This document shows positions 52,447 to 64,000 of a stretch of DNA of 64,000 bases, in pieces. The first letter of the stretch is position 1. Each line of letters starts with the position of its first letter. This stretch comes from Prunella strophiata (taxonomy: Eukaryota; Chordata; Aves; Passeriformes; Prunellidae). The DNA is taken from the NCBI GenBank assembly GCA_036583965.1, contig JAZBQD010000030.1:53507551-53571550 (forward strand), in the 5' to 3' direction. The translations under genes were made by a program, and so were the position numbers. Below the pieces are notes generated by a model. The model saw only the letters and a program-made list of their open reading frames with translations. It did not search any database and was not told where the DNA came from.

Positions 52447-53126
52447 ATCCCTGTAAAGGCTAAACCTTACACTGTCTCTTACTTCCCTTTAACAAGTACT
52501 TGTAAAAAAGCCTCTTTTTCTTCAGGCTACCAATGCTTCATAGACAAACATGGCTTAAATTTTTCTGATAAATGGGATGCTGGAGAGATCCCAGAGCCAC
52601 ATCTCCCACAGCTTAACATTTAAGTGCATAACTAAAATGTTTCAGTGAGACTACCAATTACTGCAGTTCTGTTACTACCGCACAGAAATGCTCAACACCA
52701 AACGGAGCTATGAGATTCCAGAAGCCATTTTTAGCCCAGGGCACCAGGCCAAAAATAACCTTTTCAGTTCTCTAGGAAGCCAAATGCACAAAGATATGAA
52801 AACTGGCAGAAGGAATACAGCACTTCTTGCCAAAATACTGATGTTTTTTTTTTGTGTACAGTTACTACTCTTTCATATTACCTGACTCTTAACTGATTGC
52901 AAATCTATAGTGATATTCTTTTTGAGACTATTTGTGAATTGTGTGTCTGTGCCAGAAGCAACTATAAAGTGAGTTTCTGCATTGTGTTAATACATTTAAA
53001 ACCACTCCCAGGACTTAAGACCTTAATGGAAGCTTTATGTTGTTACTGCTACCCCAACATCTTCCAGAACAAAACTAATTCAAATGCCTCAACATCCATT
53101 CTTCAACATATCCTACAATGACAGTT

Positions 53127-53176
53127 TAAAAAAAATACAAAACAAACAAACAAACAAACAAACAAAAAAAAAACAA
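53127..53176 (+). repeat. A-rich / (AAAC)n tract
   Basis: Fifty bases dominated by A with a central run of AAAC units. Confidence 0.9.
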
Positions 53177-54513
53177 CTCCAAAAAATACCAGAGAGCCAA
53201 AGTTGTATTCCATTCACAGTTTTGTCTCTGATCTGTTCTGAGATCTGGATTAAGTCATTCAAAATTCCTGCTTCTCAGTTTTTCCAATCTATACAACCAA
53301 GGATAATCTGCATCATTATAGAACAACGAAATAACTCACTGAGCAAAGTCTGCATGGTAATTTTTTAATGGAAACATAGAGCAAGATTTATGCTAGGAAC
53401 AAGTAAAAGCAGAAATCTTAAACTCATTATATTAATGACTTAAAGACTTAAGCCCCTCAAGTCATTAAATTAACAATCAATATAATTACATAAAAGGCTT
53501 TCAAATTACAAGAAATTCAAAAGACTACTTTCTCTATCCTTAGAAGTTCCTGACTGGTTGGCTGAATGACAAAATCATACACAGCACACTTCAGCAGAGC
53601 AGTAATAGCAGCAATACCATGATATAAAAGTGTCTCATGGTCTACACCATGATATTGTCTGTCTTATCTCTAAATTCCCTTACAAAAATGTTAGCAAATT
53701 GAAGTCACTGGTTATTTTAGATTAGTTCATATTTTCTTTCAAATCATAAGATCCACACCACTTGCATGAAAGATTTTTTGTGGAGAGTCTGCCACATTAT
53801 CTTCAATTTTATGCTGAAATTGAGACAGCCCATGGGAAAAAAAAACAAACAACAACAACAAAAAAAAGTAGTTCTGAAGATGGGAGCAATTTTTGAAATT
53901 GAAACCTGGCAATTTTTGAAAATGCAAAACAATTTTAGGCTCTGCAGCCTTTTTTGTCCCCCATAAATAAAAACCTCAGAAAAATAACATATAAAACTAC
54001 ACTAAATTAACATAATAGTTTTCCATCACATTTGAAAGTTCAGACAGTAAATGGAAACACCCATTATAACATGGCTACAATTCAGTAAATCCGTCTTAAT
54101 TTCTGCACATTATGACTAGGAAGCTACATCATATATTGACACTGTATAGAAGCTAGAAGGAATGGTACTGATGGGTCTCAAAATAAGGCAGAACAGAAAC
54201 ATTTCAGATAGATGGCACAAGGGTATTCTTGTTCATACATCTTCCTTCAAACACACTAGTAAGCAGGGGGAAATAAAATACCATGTCTAGCAAACCTTGT
54301 AAGTGACAGGACGTGTCAGTGAGGAAAAAAATCAAGTCAGTAACACAAGGCAATCTGAACGGCTGCTAAGTAGAACACAAGCAAGGAGTAGGCATTCAGC
54401 CAGACTGGAATTCAAACCTTGGAAAGGGGATCACAGACACAACTTAGAGCAGGGAAACTATACTGCACAAAGTGGAAGGCAAAAGGACAGTTTTCTTGAA
54501 CTGGGATGAACTC

Positions 54514-54572
54514 AAAAAAAAAAAAAAAACCAAAAAAAAACCCAAAAACAAACCAACAAAACAAGCAAACAA
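54514..54572 (+). repeat. A/C-rich low-complexity tract
   Basis: About 60 bases of A runs interrupted by CC or CCC. It gives a long Phe/Gly-rich artefactual frame on the minus strand. Confidence 0.9.
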
Positions 54573-57500
54573 GGAGCACTAGCAACACAACATAAAATGG
54601 GCATTGGAAACCCTGGGTTAAGTTGTTCCCCTTGATCAATCACAGCTGTATTTAGTGACCAGGGCATCCTTGTCCTGCCCCAACTGCTGAGAAAGCTCCT
54701 TTCAGCTTTGACCAGACACCCATTCCAGAAATCTTCATAATGGTCTGCATTTTTTAATTATATAAGATATGAATGACACTATGTTCTTCCCCCTTCCTCA
54801 CTGAATAGACAGACAGCTTTGTTGTTAATACGCTTGCCATGCCTTAAAAAGACTGAATTGAATTAATTCAGCTAAGCCTCCCTATTCTCAAAAATACAGT
54901 AATATAACAGCAGCAATGGTTCTACCTGTCTATAGTTCAATAATCCCTATTTCTCTTGTCATTAAGTTTTTAAATAGTTAAAAGTTCAAATAGTACAAGA
55001 AGTCATTTTAATAACAAAAGCTTTGCTGACCATGATAACAATTTCACTGTCTTTAAAATCAGACATAAGGTTCTTACTACACATAAACTATTGCACTTGC
55101 ATTTTTGGTATTTTGCCTTACCCTGTAAAGGTTACCCAAGGGTGTATTCTGCTCCATGTCTTTCCTTGGCTTACCCTCTGATTCAATTTCCTTTTCCTAC
55201 CCCATTTCTTGCCCATTTAACAAAACTTTCTCCATCAGTTTCAGTGATTTATCTTTGCACACACATTTTATGAACCTGTTTCTTTCTGTTCACCAAACAA
55301 CAGATCCAGCTTCTTACTCGTGCTTTTCTCTTCACATTTAAATATAGTGTCCATCTTATCTCTTTTTCATTTTTACTTTTTGGCTTTCTAACATAATGGT
55401 ACAAAGGAGAGGTGTCACTGCAAACAGCACAACTAAAGATGCAGACTTTAGATGCTAAAAAACCTCATGTCTGTTCACACACGATAAATTGAAGTGAAAG
55501 TATCATTTGCAGTCACTTTGCTACTTTTGAAACATACTACTTTAGAATATAAACTAGTATTATAATAATATTTTAGTATTCTTTACAGTATAAAGAAATC
55601 AAGTCACATGCTATGTTTAAAGATACTTCCAAGATGTACTTTGCTGAATTTTACTTAATTCAAAAAATTGTTTGCCTTAAATCCTTCACATATATATTAA
55701 TGCCAGCTGCTCCAGCAATGTCACTTCCTACCAGAAATAACTACTTATCAGATTACAATATTAGAAAAAACACCTAGTTGATATAATTAAATCCAAAACC
55801 TAGAAATTAAATCTGTTACTAATCTAGTATTTTAAAGCACTACAGTCCTGAAAGGAAGTACAAACATTACAACTACTGCACTTCGCACCAAGGAATAAAA
55901 TCACCCATCTACAGAAAATCGGCATAAAAACCTTCTCCATTCAGCAGCACAGGTCACTGCTAACATTGGTGCTCAGCTATTTTGCCCTTGTTCTGCTTCT
56001 CATGAAGACCAAGAACTCTACTCTGATATTTAAAATTGCCAGCTACTTCCAGTAATTTCTCTAACCATTCCTAGAAGAACTACCTCACATAATCACCATG
56101 AACTTATCAGTTAGCTTTTAACTAAATCCACACAAGCTCAGCTGAACATGAAACACTTCATGCAGCTTCAAAAGCAAGAGTAAACCTCCTCAGGCTCCAA
56201 ATTAAGCACAAAACTAATCCCCACTTGGCTCTGCCATGATCATCATCTCACAACTTTTGACTTTTTGTTTTTTCCTTTAAGAATATTTCTCCTGCAGCCT
56301 GGGATAGGAGGACAAAAGACTGTTATTGTTATTTCTATTTTTAAATAGTTAGGAGGTTTACAGGCATTAGGGTGTTCTGCACCATACAAGGAAAAAAAGA
56401 ATAAAAAGCTGGCCAGCAAGACACCCTTAGAGAAAGACGCTGGGGAGAAAGCGTCAGAATTTCATAAATGAACTCCTCCCACAAAGACACATCTACGCAC
56501 AAATTTAGCAGAAAGTAATTATTCCTCCAGAAGCTTAACCCCTCAGTAGCATTCCAAAGAACTGCTCTGATGCGTGTATAATATCTTGGACAACGTGGTC
56601 AGCAGAGAACAGTCAGAAGTCAGATGTAACACTGTTTCCAGTTTTGACAGTGATCCGCTCACTGAACACAGAGATAACGTTTCTGGCTCTCAGTTTTACA
56701 CATCCAAGGACAATAAATGGGTGCACTTTCCATAATTCTGGTCTCAGGAGAACAAATTTCAGATATCTCTGGTTTGGGAAGTGCCATTTCAATTGTTTAA
56801 ATCATATTGATTTCAACTGTGAATTAGCAATCTAACCAGCTTGGGAATGTTCACAAACCTAGTAAATGCTTACTAACAGTCAGCAAGAACACAGCAGGCA
56901 GAATGATGAGCAGTCAGCCTGTGGCCCAGAGAAGTTACTCATCCTTCCTAGAATGGTCATTCTGATACACAAAACACCAGTCTCTCCATCTTGGTTGATC
57001 TTGTAACTCTGCAAGCAGTAAAATCACTGGGTTTTCCTTACACAGAAAAATGGATGCTAAGCTTTCCAAACTTAAATTCAACAATTACTATTTTAAAGTA
57101 TGGATTTGAAACTATTATTTGTAGCATAAAGTCTGTAAATGTCACGTATCTTGGAGCCAAACAATTTTCTCCATGCTTATCTGATTCTCTATGCACACAA
57201 TTCTAATCATTATGAATGTAACTGGCATTCTTCCTCAGTTTTACAGATTTCAGAGAATTATCTCAAGCCATTACACACATTTCCCTTTTTTGACTTTATA
57301 CATTTTTTTCAATAGTTCCTAAGTTTTCATTCTCTATGACACTTCTGCCTTTAACAGTATCATCTTTTTACCTATTTCCTTGTTCAAACCTATATTGCAT
57401 TGGCATTTGCCTCCTTCCTCTTCCAAGCCACAGCTCTACTGTGCAAATATTCATTCTACTGTGTCATAGCTGATTCTGCCCCAGCCTCTTCCCCTCACAG

Positions 57501-58140
57501 AAGTATTCAGTGTTTTCAAAACTCTCTGTATAGTAACTGTGTTACGATTCCTACAGTCTCTCCTGTTTGAGAGATGTCTAAACCAAGATGCCTTTTTTGC
57601 TGAAGACACAATAGAAACAGACCAGGGAAGGACTAAAAGAAGGCTCACAAACAATGTAGGGATATTGGGCTTCTACTTTCCACCAGTGATCACAGGTGAA
57701 TGGATCTGCAAAACTGCTTGCCTAAAAGCATTTGAAAGGGAACCTGTAGCACCTTGATTTTCATAACAGCACTTCTGGAGCTCTGAGTCCGTCTTTTCCA
57801 AGCAGATTGGGCAAGGATGCACAAAGCAACATTATTTCTACAAAAGCCTTCAGCTTTTATTCATTTACATGCATAGCACATCCAAACATAGCAATTCTAG
57901 GCAGAGCTGTTTAAAAAACTGCCATCCCTACAGGGGAAGTTCACTGGGGGTAAAGGCTCAACCCACAGCAGAGCCTACTCCTGCTGAAATTGAGGAGTTT
58001 CACCCCTCCTCCCATCCCCTCCCACGGTTTTTAAGCTGGCATCTCTCCTACCTCTTAGCCCGTGCACTAGTTTTGAAGCCTCTCTACAAAGCAAGCAAGT
58101 CAGAAAGAAAAAACAAACAAACAAATACAAGGGAAAGACA

Positions 58141-58160
58141 ACACACACACACACACACAC
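58141..58160 (+). repeat. (AC)10 microsatellite
   Basis: Ten uninterrupted AC dinucleotides in intron 1, a potentially polymorphic marker. Confidence 0.9.
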
Positions 58161-59435
58161 ATACACTGTCGGTGGTAGAAAGCCATTAATCTGCTCAAGC
58201 CACATTCTGAAACAGTAACCAGACAATTGTGTACTCATAATTTGTTCCATGCAACAAGGACGGTCTGAGCTAATTCACTTTATTTTGTGCTGAGGAGTGT
58301 CTAACAGCACCTGCAAAGTCACTGGCTACATTTCAGCTATGGGGACATAAATCTCCAGACAAAAGAGGTAACTTTCAAAAGCACCACTGACTAGACTCTA
58401 CAGCAAGAGAACTAATAGACTCTTTTCAATGGAACTCAATAGCCCTGATGTTTGTAAGATCCACAAGCAAGGATGTAGTCAGGCTTCAGGAAGAATAAAA
58501 GGGCCAAGAGGGTTTAAATTACATTCTGCAATTATAAGTTGCTATGCACATCAATGTATCCAAAAGAACTATTTTAGTGTGATAAAGCTCTTTCCCAAAG
58601 CATTTTTATGAGTGAAAAACAGAAGCTAAAGTATGTTGGCACAGAGATGTCCAGACAGACCACATGATCAGGTGGTGTCAGAAACTGTTAAATACATAAT
58701 AATGTTACATATACTGCTGGATACATAAAAATTAATACAAAATTTATTTATCTTCATGTTTTAGCCGTAAGAATTACAACTCCTAAGTTTTGGCTGCAGG
58801 GAAATATTCAATTCATTGGTGATAATAAGCAAACATACTTATTCTCTCTCCCTGTCCTAATATACTTAAGACACTATTTGTGTAAAAAAAAAACAGTAAG
58901 TAAGGTTAGAAATCTTCAAATAAACACAGAAAAGCTGTAGGAAGGGACTGACATTTGAAATTAAAAAGGAACTGACTTCTATTATTTTTTTAGCCTTATA
59001 AAGACATTGTTTATTGATATGAGTTTAAATTAAATGACCAAAAATGAGAGGCTCTCAGCCTTGTCCAAAAAACCCCACAATTTATTCAAAATATTAATTC
59101 AAAATTATGAATTATTCAAAGTAATTATCAGGGAAAATTCTTAAAAGGAGAGGGGGGCATATCAAATATATTTTTCTCTAGTGGTAAAATAATAATAAAA
59201 TTCTAAACAAGAGTCCGCATAGTAGTCATATCTGATATTTGGAAGTGTGCAGTAGCACAGACAAGCCAGTCTGGATATATGACATCCTGTTCAGTACAAA
59301 CTGCACTTAGAACAGGTGGAACCAACTGCACATCTCCTACTGAAATTAGGAGAATTCTCACATGCAAAGGAAGAATTACATTAATAAAGCAGGTGGAGAA
59401 AACAAGTAAGAATAAATTATGGCAATCTAATGTAC

Positions 59436-59550
59436 ACAGAAACATAGAATGGTCTAGGTTGGATTGAACCATTAAATGTCATCTAATCCAACTCGGCTGC
59501 ATGAAGAAGCAACATCTTTGACTAGATAAGGTTGCTCTAAGCCCTATGCA
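59436..59550 (-). mobile_element. CR1 LINE 3'-end fragment
   Basis: On the plus strand ACATAGAATGGTCTAGGTTG, then ATGTCATCTAATCCAAC and ACTAGATAAGGTTGCTCTAA, follow the reverse complement of the CR1 3' end (typical CATAGAATGGTTTGGGTTGG...TCATCTAGTTCCAACC...ACTAGATCAGGTTGCTCAAAG). About 115 bp remain, in minus orientation. Confidence 0.85.
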
Positions 59551-62500
59551 CATCATACTTATTTTTAAAAAAGAGGGGTGGGGGACACAAGAAATACTGC
59601 TGTTGATGTTATCAGCAAAGATGAATGAAAGGAACATATTTCACCCAAATCAGCATCAACACACACAGTGATACTGTGATTTTTCAACCATCTTGAAAGC
59701 AAGTCCATCATTACACAGTCGAAACAACTATTTCAAAGATGCTGCCAGGCAAAGGTGTCTTCAACACAGCATTGTCTGACAAGTATAGTGCACTCAGAAA
59801 CACTTTAAAAATAGCAGGTAGGAGCTCTTTTATCAAGACAGCATTTTATTGCACAAAAAAAAGTACACATTCCTTCCAAAATTTCATACTGTCCAATGTA
59901 GCAATAAAATACTTCAATTTGTAATTTTCTATTATTTAGAAATAATAGGAATCTATTTCTATATTATATTTTCTAATAATGTAGCATGTAAATTAAAGAA
60001 GTTATTTTCTTCTCTGCCAGGTCACTACCAGCAGCAGCAAGTACTCCCTTCTCATGTGCCAAACTCATCCAATAGAAATGGATGAAGCAGGTATTCACTA
60101 GAAAAGGGAGAGAGGTTCTGTCTTCAGAAATACAATCAAAGCCCACAGAAAGAGGCTGAAGTAATACAGCAGGCAGCCATGGTTACATCTCTGGGGCCTT
60201 TGCTTGCTCTTTTATAAAGTAACATGCTTCCAGCATTCCCAGTGGTTTGGAGGAACATAATTGCATGCTATTACTTAAGAACTATGTGATTACTGTGCCA
60301 CTGCCTTCCGCATAACCCAGCCTGTAATAAAAGTGATAAGAATAGCATTTATTATTTTTGAAATGGTTTTTGCATTGCATCCACACTGATGTGGTTTAAA
60401 ACGACTCAACACACTTTACATAGAGGTTTTATTTTCTTCTAACAGTACTGAACACCATGAAAACTCCATTCTTTGTGCAGGGATCTGACCAGGTCACAGC
60501 ACTTGAGCAGAATTCTCAAAGACTGAGGAAGCAATGTTCTATCACATTTCTATAATCAAGATGAATTTAATGCAAAGAAGTCACAGAAGAAAAAGCATAA
60601 CCAGAAGGCACAGGAATAGAAAGTGACAAGTACAGTTCAGCCTCTGTAGTTATTACAGAATGTAACTGCAGTGAGAACTAGAAAAATCAATCTATCCCAT
60701 CCCAGCTGCTAAAGGCAAACAAGCCACATCCCTTTCATAAGCACATCAATTGCTATATAAAATCTGACTTCTAACTTCAGGAAAAAAATAAATGCATGAA
60801 CAGAGAACTTAAGGTCGATCACTTTTTTCTTGCTCAGACCTGAAAAAAGCACTCAGAATCTGCCTAGAAAACAAGTTTGATAATATTTTATTTGAGAGAA
60901 GCTGTAGACAATCACTTTCTGAATCAAAAAATATTTTCAGTCTGCAGCACTAAAACTGTCAAGTGCAGACATGGTTTCAGTTTTCTGGAAATTCCCTGCT
61001 CCTCAGACCTCTAAACTCAACCCCCCTCACTAATCTCCTCTACATCAAGGAGTATCTTCACTTTTCAGTGAGACTGGCAATCCCATCCTCCCCTCAAAAA
61101 AACACTGAAAGGCTACCCCTATCCCAAAAAAAAATGTTTCAGGGCTTCAGAGACATGTCAGCACATCAGATCCAAAACTGTAAGTCAGTAATTTCAAGGA
61201 TCTATTCCAAATAGTACAAGAAAGTTTTACACTATGCACATTTATGGAGAGGAAGCAGAAGAGAAAATTCCCATCAAGAGTTTGCCCCAAGAGTTTCAGA
61301 AATCTGGCCTCAAGCCAAGCATCTCTTCTATTTATATTTTTGTTATGTAATGTAATAAATGAAAAAAACATGGATTTTTTTGAAATATAGCAACACACAA
61401 CTTTCAAGGCAGTTCCCATTAAACAGTTACAACAAGCTGTTACAAACAAAACCTTAAAGCAACTATAGATTAACACCATGTTCCTCTAAAAAGGGACAAT
61501 GATAAAAGGGCTGCTGCTGTCACAAGATTAAGACACGGGTTGATCTACACTGCTGTTTATATCAAACAAAAAGGGAATGAAAACAAAATTCACAATGTGA
61601 AATTGAATGTTTTCCATGTAAACTCTGACAAAAGCACAATAATGCTCAAAGACTTTTTTTTTTTTTCCTAGAAAAACCAGTAGAACAAGCAAGCATGTAA
61701 GAAGCAGGTACTACCTCTACATACTACACACAGCTCATGCCTGTACAGCACATACTTACACAATACACAAATACTAACATGCAATCACTATCAAACCATT
61801 TTCTTCCCAGCATACAATCCCCTCAGTATACAATTTGGTTTTCCAACAGTTTGGTTCAATATTAAACAAGCTCAATTTCTGGATTTCCAAACTATTTATC
61901 TTGTATTGCAGCATGTCTGCTAGAATTCAACTTTGAAAAAGAAATGAGATAAAAAATGCCTTGCTTGGGATGACAAGCTGAAAGTTAGTCTTCTAACCAC
62001 ACAGAGTTCCCCTATCATGCCCATCCCTTTCACATCTGCTACTGAGTCAGGTAATGGTTAGTATAGTAATTCATGCTATCAATTCATGGTAGTTTCATTC
62101 ATCAAGCTTCCTTCACTTTTTTTTTTATTGATATGATGATACAGGTGCTCACACAGACCAATGTGAAATCCACTCAGCAACAGCCATCAAGCAACAAAGT
62201 TAACCAACAATAACACATGACACCTACCATACATCTGAAGACAGACACAACAAGCACATGTCTCTCTGTATACAGGAAGGCATAAATGCCCTCATGTGCA
62301 GGAGTAGCTGAGAATTTAGATTCATGTTATCACATGCCTGCATGCAGGTATAGCACCTGCTGTTTTGTGGGACAAGAACAAGTGACTACACGTCTGCTGC
62401 TCTGCTGCCACAACACAACTATCTCTGGCAGGCAAATCGGGACACAAGGGCATGAGGAGGCTGTACACTGAGGACCTCAGCTATAACACTAACACAGCCT

Positions 62501-63399
62501 TCTAATGCAGATTTGCACCATTCTACCTAGCGACACCATGTAAAGAAGGGATTAGGTTCCATCACCTGGGATAAACAGGAGCTGGAAAACTCACATGACC
62601 CTTTGAGGTGGGTCTGCCTCCCTAGGTGAGAAATAAGTGTGCCCTCTTTCATGCTGGAAAAAAGGTGTGAGAGCAAGTTAATACAGACTGAATACATGTC
62701 CCCTCACCACTCCTGCCTGCAGGGTTGTCAGGCCTGTCCCCTCTGCAGATTTATGTAATGATGGTGTCCCCCACTGTAGAGTACATACAGTGCCTGTAAA
62801 GACAAGGATTTCTCTCCACATTTCCCCTGGAAGATAGCATTGCATAGAGCTGGCACTTGTGGCTACATGACTGTAAGGACACTAAGAGGGCATGCCAACC
62901 CCAGTGCTGAACGAGTGGCATTTGTGAGAGGTAGCACGCTCCCTGGGGCATCTGCACAGCAAACAGTGCTCCTATGGACGTGCCTCCCCTATGGCATGCA
63001 AATAGGTGACACGTTCAGAGGCACAAGAGTGTCTCAATGTGGTTACATAGGGACTTGCATCCCCTCCGTGCCAGGTGGGTTCACCCACGAGCAGCAGGAC
63101 AGAAGCAGCAGGTATCCACCCTGGCACCGTGTGTGCATTCCTCCCGCGGCTGAATCGAGGGTGGGCTGGCTGCCACCGCAAACCTCAGCAGCCAGGGAAG
63201 GGTGGCACAGAGACGCACATTCCCCAGAGAGAGGAGAGGACAGGTGCGAGCAAGAATTCCCCACACATTCCCCCAGTGTGCCACGGCAGAGGCAGCTCTG
63301 CCTCACCAAACGCCGAGCGGGGGGATGGAGGGAGCGTGCACAGATCCAGCCATATGGAAGCAAACACCTACCTCATACACCAAGGCGGGGGGAATAAAG
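59551..63399 (-). other. LRCH1 intron 1, segment 5 (exon-1 side)
   Basis: Intronic DNA whose G+C content rises toward exon 1. There is a T-rich run near 61652-61668. From about 62800 long frames appear on both strands, an effect of rising G+C and falling stop-codon frequency. None shows a recognisable domain. Confidence 0.7.
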
Positions 63400-63504
63400 A
63401 AAGCACAGGGTCCACGGAGAGATGGGGGTGGGCTCGGCTTCCGTGCGGGGACGGGCCCCGGAGGAAGGCGAGCGAAAGGGTGGGGAGTGGGTGTTCGCAC
63501 CTCA

Positions 63505-63539
63505 GGGAGGTCGGGGGGCACTGCGGGGGCGGGGAGGGG
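63505..63539 (+). other. G-quadruplex-prone G-run cluster at the start of intron 1
   Basis: Within 35 bases the plus strand has GGG, GGGGGG, GGGGG, GGGG and GGGG runs separated by loops of 1-7 bases, fitting the classical four-run G-quadruplex pattern. It lies about 75 bases inside intron 1, on the template strand of LRCH1. Formation in cells is not shown by sequence alone. Confidence 0.55.
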
Positions 63540-63614
63540 TCCCGGGCGATTCACAAACCCGCCTTCGCCGCTGCCCGGCCGCCCCTCCCTGCGCGCCCGC
63601 TCGCCCGGGCTCAC

Positions 63615-63864
63615 CTGCCCGCACCGTGTCGGAGAGGTCGTGGCTGAGGGCGGCGGCGCTGCGCGGGAACTCCTTCAGCTTCCTGCCGCTCAGGTTGAGC
63701 CCCCCGGAGTGCGCCGCCTCCTCCAGCGCCCGCTCCAGACCGCGGTTCAGCGGCGCCTGCAGACCCAGCGCCCCGCCGCCGCCGCCGCCGCCGCCGCCCA
63801 CCCCGGCGGCCGCCGCCAGAGCAGCAGAGGGGAAGGGCTGCGACTCGCCTCCCAGCGTCGCCAT
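63615..63864 (-). CDS. LRCH1: LRCH1 exon 1, coding part (residues 1-83)
   Basis: The exon starts with ATG at 63864-63862 in a good Kozak context (A at -3, G at +4) and encodes 83 residues plus the first base of codon 84. The order is: MATLGGESQPFPSAALAAAA (residues 1-20), a glycine tract (21-31, from GGC repeats), then LNRGLERALEEA (39-50), the conserved LRCH segment before the LRRs. The first LRR-like unit follows (LNLSGRKLKEFP, 56-67), then HDLSDTVRA. The donor is GGGCAG|gtgagc at 63615/63614, and the split Asp codon (G|AT) is completed by exon 2. Human LRCH1 as I recall it starts MATPGSEPQPF and has a His-rich rather than a Gly-rich stretch, so the low-complexity segment is lineage-specific. 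A longer overlapping frame reaching 63901 opens with GTG and is not LRCH1. Confidence 0.95.
63775..63798 (-). repeat. LRCH1: (GGC)8 glycine-coding triplet repeat in exon 1
   Basis: Eight uninterrupted GCC triplets on the plus strand read as GGC on the coding strand and, with one adjacent GGG, give nine consecutive glycines in the LRCH1 N-terminus. Uninterrupted GC triplets are prone to length change, so residue count here may vary between individuals or assemblies. Confidence 0.9.
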
Positions 63865-63910
63865 CTTTCCCTCGCCGCTGGGGGCTACCCGAGAGGGCCA
63901 CCGGACCTGC

Positions 63911-63964
63911 CTCCCTCCTTCCCTTCTCCTCTCCCTCCTTCTTCCTCCTCCTCCTCCTCCTCCC
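63911..63964 (+). repeat. Polypyrimidine (CTC)n tract in the LRCH1 5' leader/promoter
   Basis: A 54-base stretch of almost only C and T on the plus strand ends in a run of CTC triplets. The coding-strand side is therefore a GGA/GAG purine tract just upstream of the start codon. It could act as a GAGA-type promoter element or form triplex or G-rich structures; this is inference. A short CGG triplet run (63970-63982) follows. Confidence 0.75.
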
Positions 63965-64000
63965 GCTCGCGGCGGCGGCGGCGCTCGCAGGGGGCGGAGG

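Larger units (their letters stand above)
48303..59435 (-). other. LRCH1 intron 1, segment 4
   Basis: AT-rich intronic DNA without a supportable gene. Its longest frame (50975-51421, 148 codons) is AT-rich and lacks domain features. Content includes (AT)n at 51003-51017, two 34-bp direct repeats near 51.6 and 52.4 kb, A/C-rich tracts at 53.1 and 54.5 kb and an (AC)10 run. Confidence 0.7.
1..63864 (-). other. LRCH1: LRCH1 transcription unit, 5' part (exons 1-6 and introns 1-6, 3' end outside window)
   Basis: Six coding exons on the minus strand join in frame (250+145+127+106+137+128 nt, giving 297 complete codons plus 2 nt) and match the N-terminal part of LRCH1 in order. The intron phases fit throughout: phase 1 after exon 1, phase 2 after exon 2, phase 0 after exon 3, phase 1 after exon 4, phase 0 after exon 5, phase 2 after exon 6. 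LRCH1 is a cytoplasmic/cortical protein with N-terminal leucine-rich repeats and a C-terminal calponin homology domain. The family is known to bind DOCK-type Rac/Cdc42 exchange factors, and LRCH1 restrains DOCK8-driven Cdc42 activation in T-cell migration. The linker and calponin homology exons lie left of base 1. The paralogues LRCH2, LRCH3 and LRCH4 fit less well, because the sequence after the last LRR (QACQIKTADSLYL) is the LRCH1 form. The 5' UTR end is not determined; 63864 is the A of the start codon. Confidence 0.95.
63400..64000 (-). promoter_or_regulatory. LRCH1: CpG island and promoter/5' leader region of LRCH1
   Basis: The last 600 bases are strikingly GC- and CpG-rich compared with the AT-rich intron to the left. 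They contain the start codon of LRCH1, a 5' leader upstream of it (63865 rightwards), and GC boxes of Sp1 type such as GGGGGCGGGG at 63525-63534 and GGGGCGG at 63991-63997. I see no obvious TATA box between the start codon and the window edge, in line with a CpG-island promoter. The transcription start is not determinable from the sequence. Vertebrate housekeeping-type promoters commonly have this form. Confidence 0.8.

Noticed and set aside
62840..63647. Overlapping plus-strand open frames of 185 and 190 codons near exon 1, with minus-strand partners
   Set aside because: They arise as G+C rises and stop codons become rare. The proteins are low complexity (Pro, Arg, Gly, Ser rich) with no domain, and both frames overlap the intron 1/CpG-island region.
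63611..63901. 96-codon minus-strand frame overlapping exon 1
   Set aside because: It opens with GTG, is Arg/Gly-rich and lies out of frame with the clear LRCH1 coding sequence.

Overview
This window looks like vertebrate nuclear DNA, almost certainly from a bird. It is AT-rich with long non-coding stretches and spliced exons bounded by GT/AG sites. It carries CR1 LINE fragments and two LTR-type endogenous retroelement remnants whose sequences I recognise from avian genomes. There is no bacterial-style gene packing, operon or CRISPR array, and I found no RNA gene.

The one gene I can support is the 5' part of LRCH1 (leucine-rich repeats and calponin homology domain containing 1), on the minus strand. 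Exon 1 lies at the right edge (coding 63864 down to 63615) inside a GC-rich CpG island with Sp1-type GC boxes and a purine-rich 5' leader. A 52-kb first intron separates it from exons 2 to 6 (11353-11209, 8202-8076, 2690-2585, 2102-1966, 772-645). All six coding segments join in frame across canonical splice sites and encode about 297 residues: a low-complexity Ala/Gly-rich N-terminus followed by a nine-repeat LRR array and the start of the linker. The remaining exons, including those for the calponin homology domain, lie beyond the left edge.

Layout: 1-11353 holds exons 6 to 2 and introns 2-5, plus part of intron 6. 11354-63614 is intron 1, with no convincing nested gene. It holds an LTR remnant at 18.8-19.3 kb, a CR1 at 31.65-32.04 kb, an LTR 3' end at 47.42-47.59 kb, CR1 tails at 48.2 and 59.4 kb, several A-rich tracts and microsatellites, a 33-bp tandem duplication and a pair of 34-bp direct repeats. 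63400-64000 is the promoter/CpG island with exon 1.

I looked for a hidden or novel system and did not find one. The most useful second-look items are a pair of 87-bp, about 95% identical direct repeats inside intron 2, the glycine-coding GGC tract in exon 1, an isolated GC-rich island at 33.5-33.95 kb, and a CTCF-like motif at 17.76 kb. Family and repeat assignments rest on recalled sequence patterns, not on database searches.
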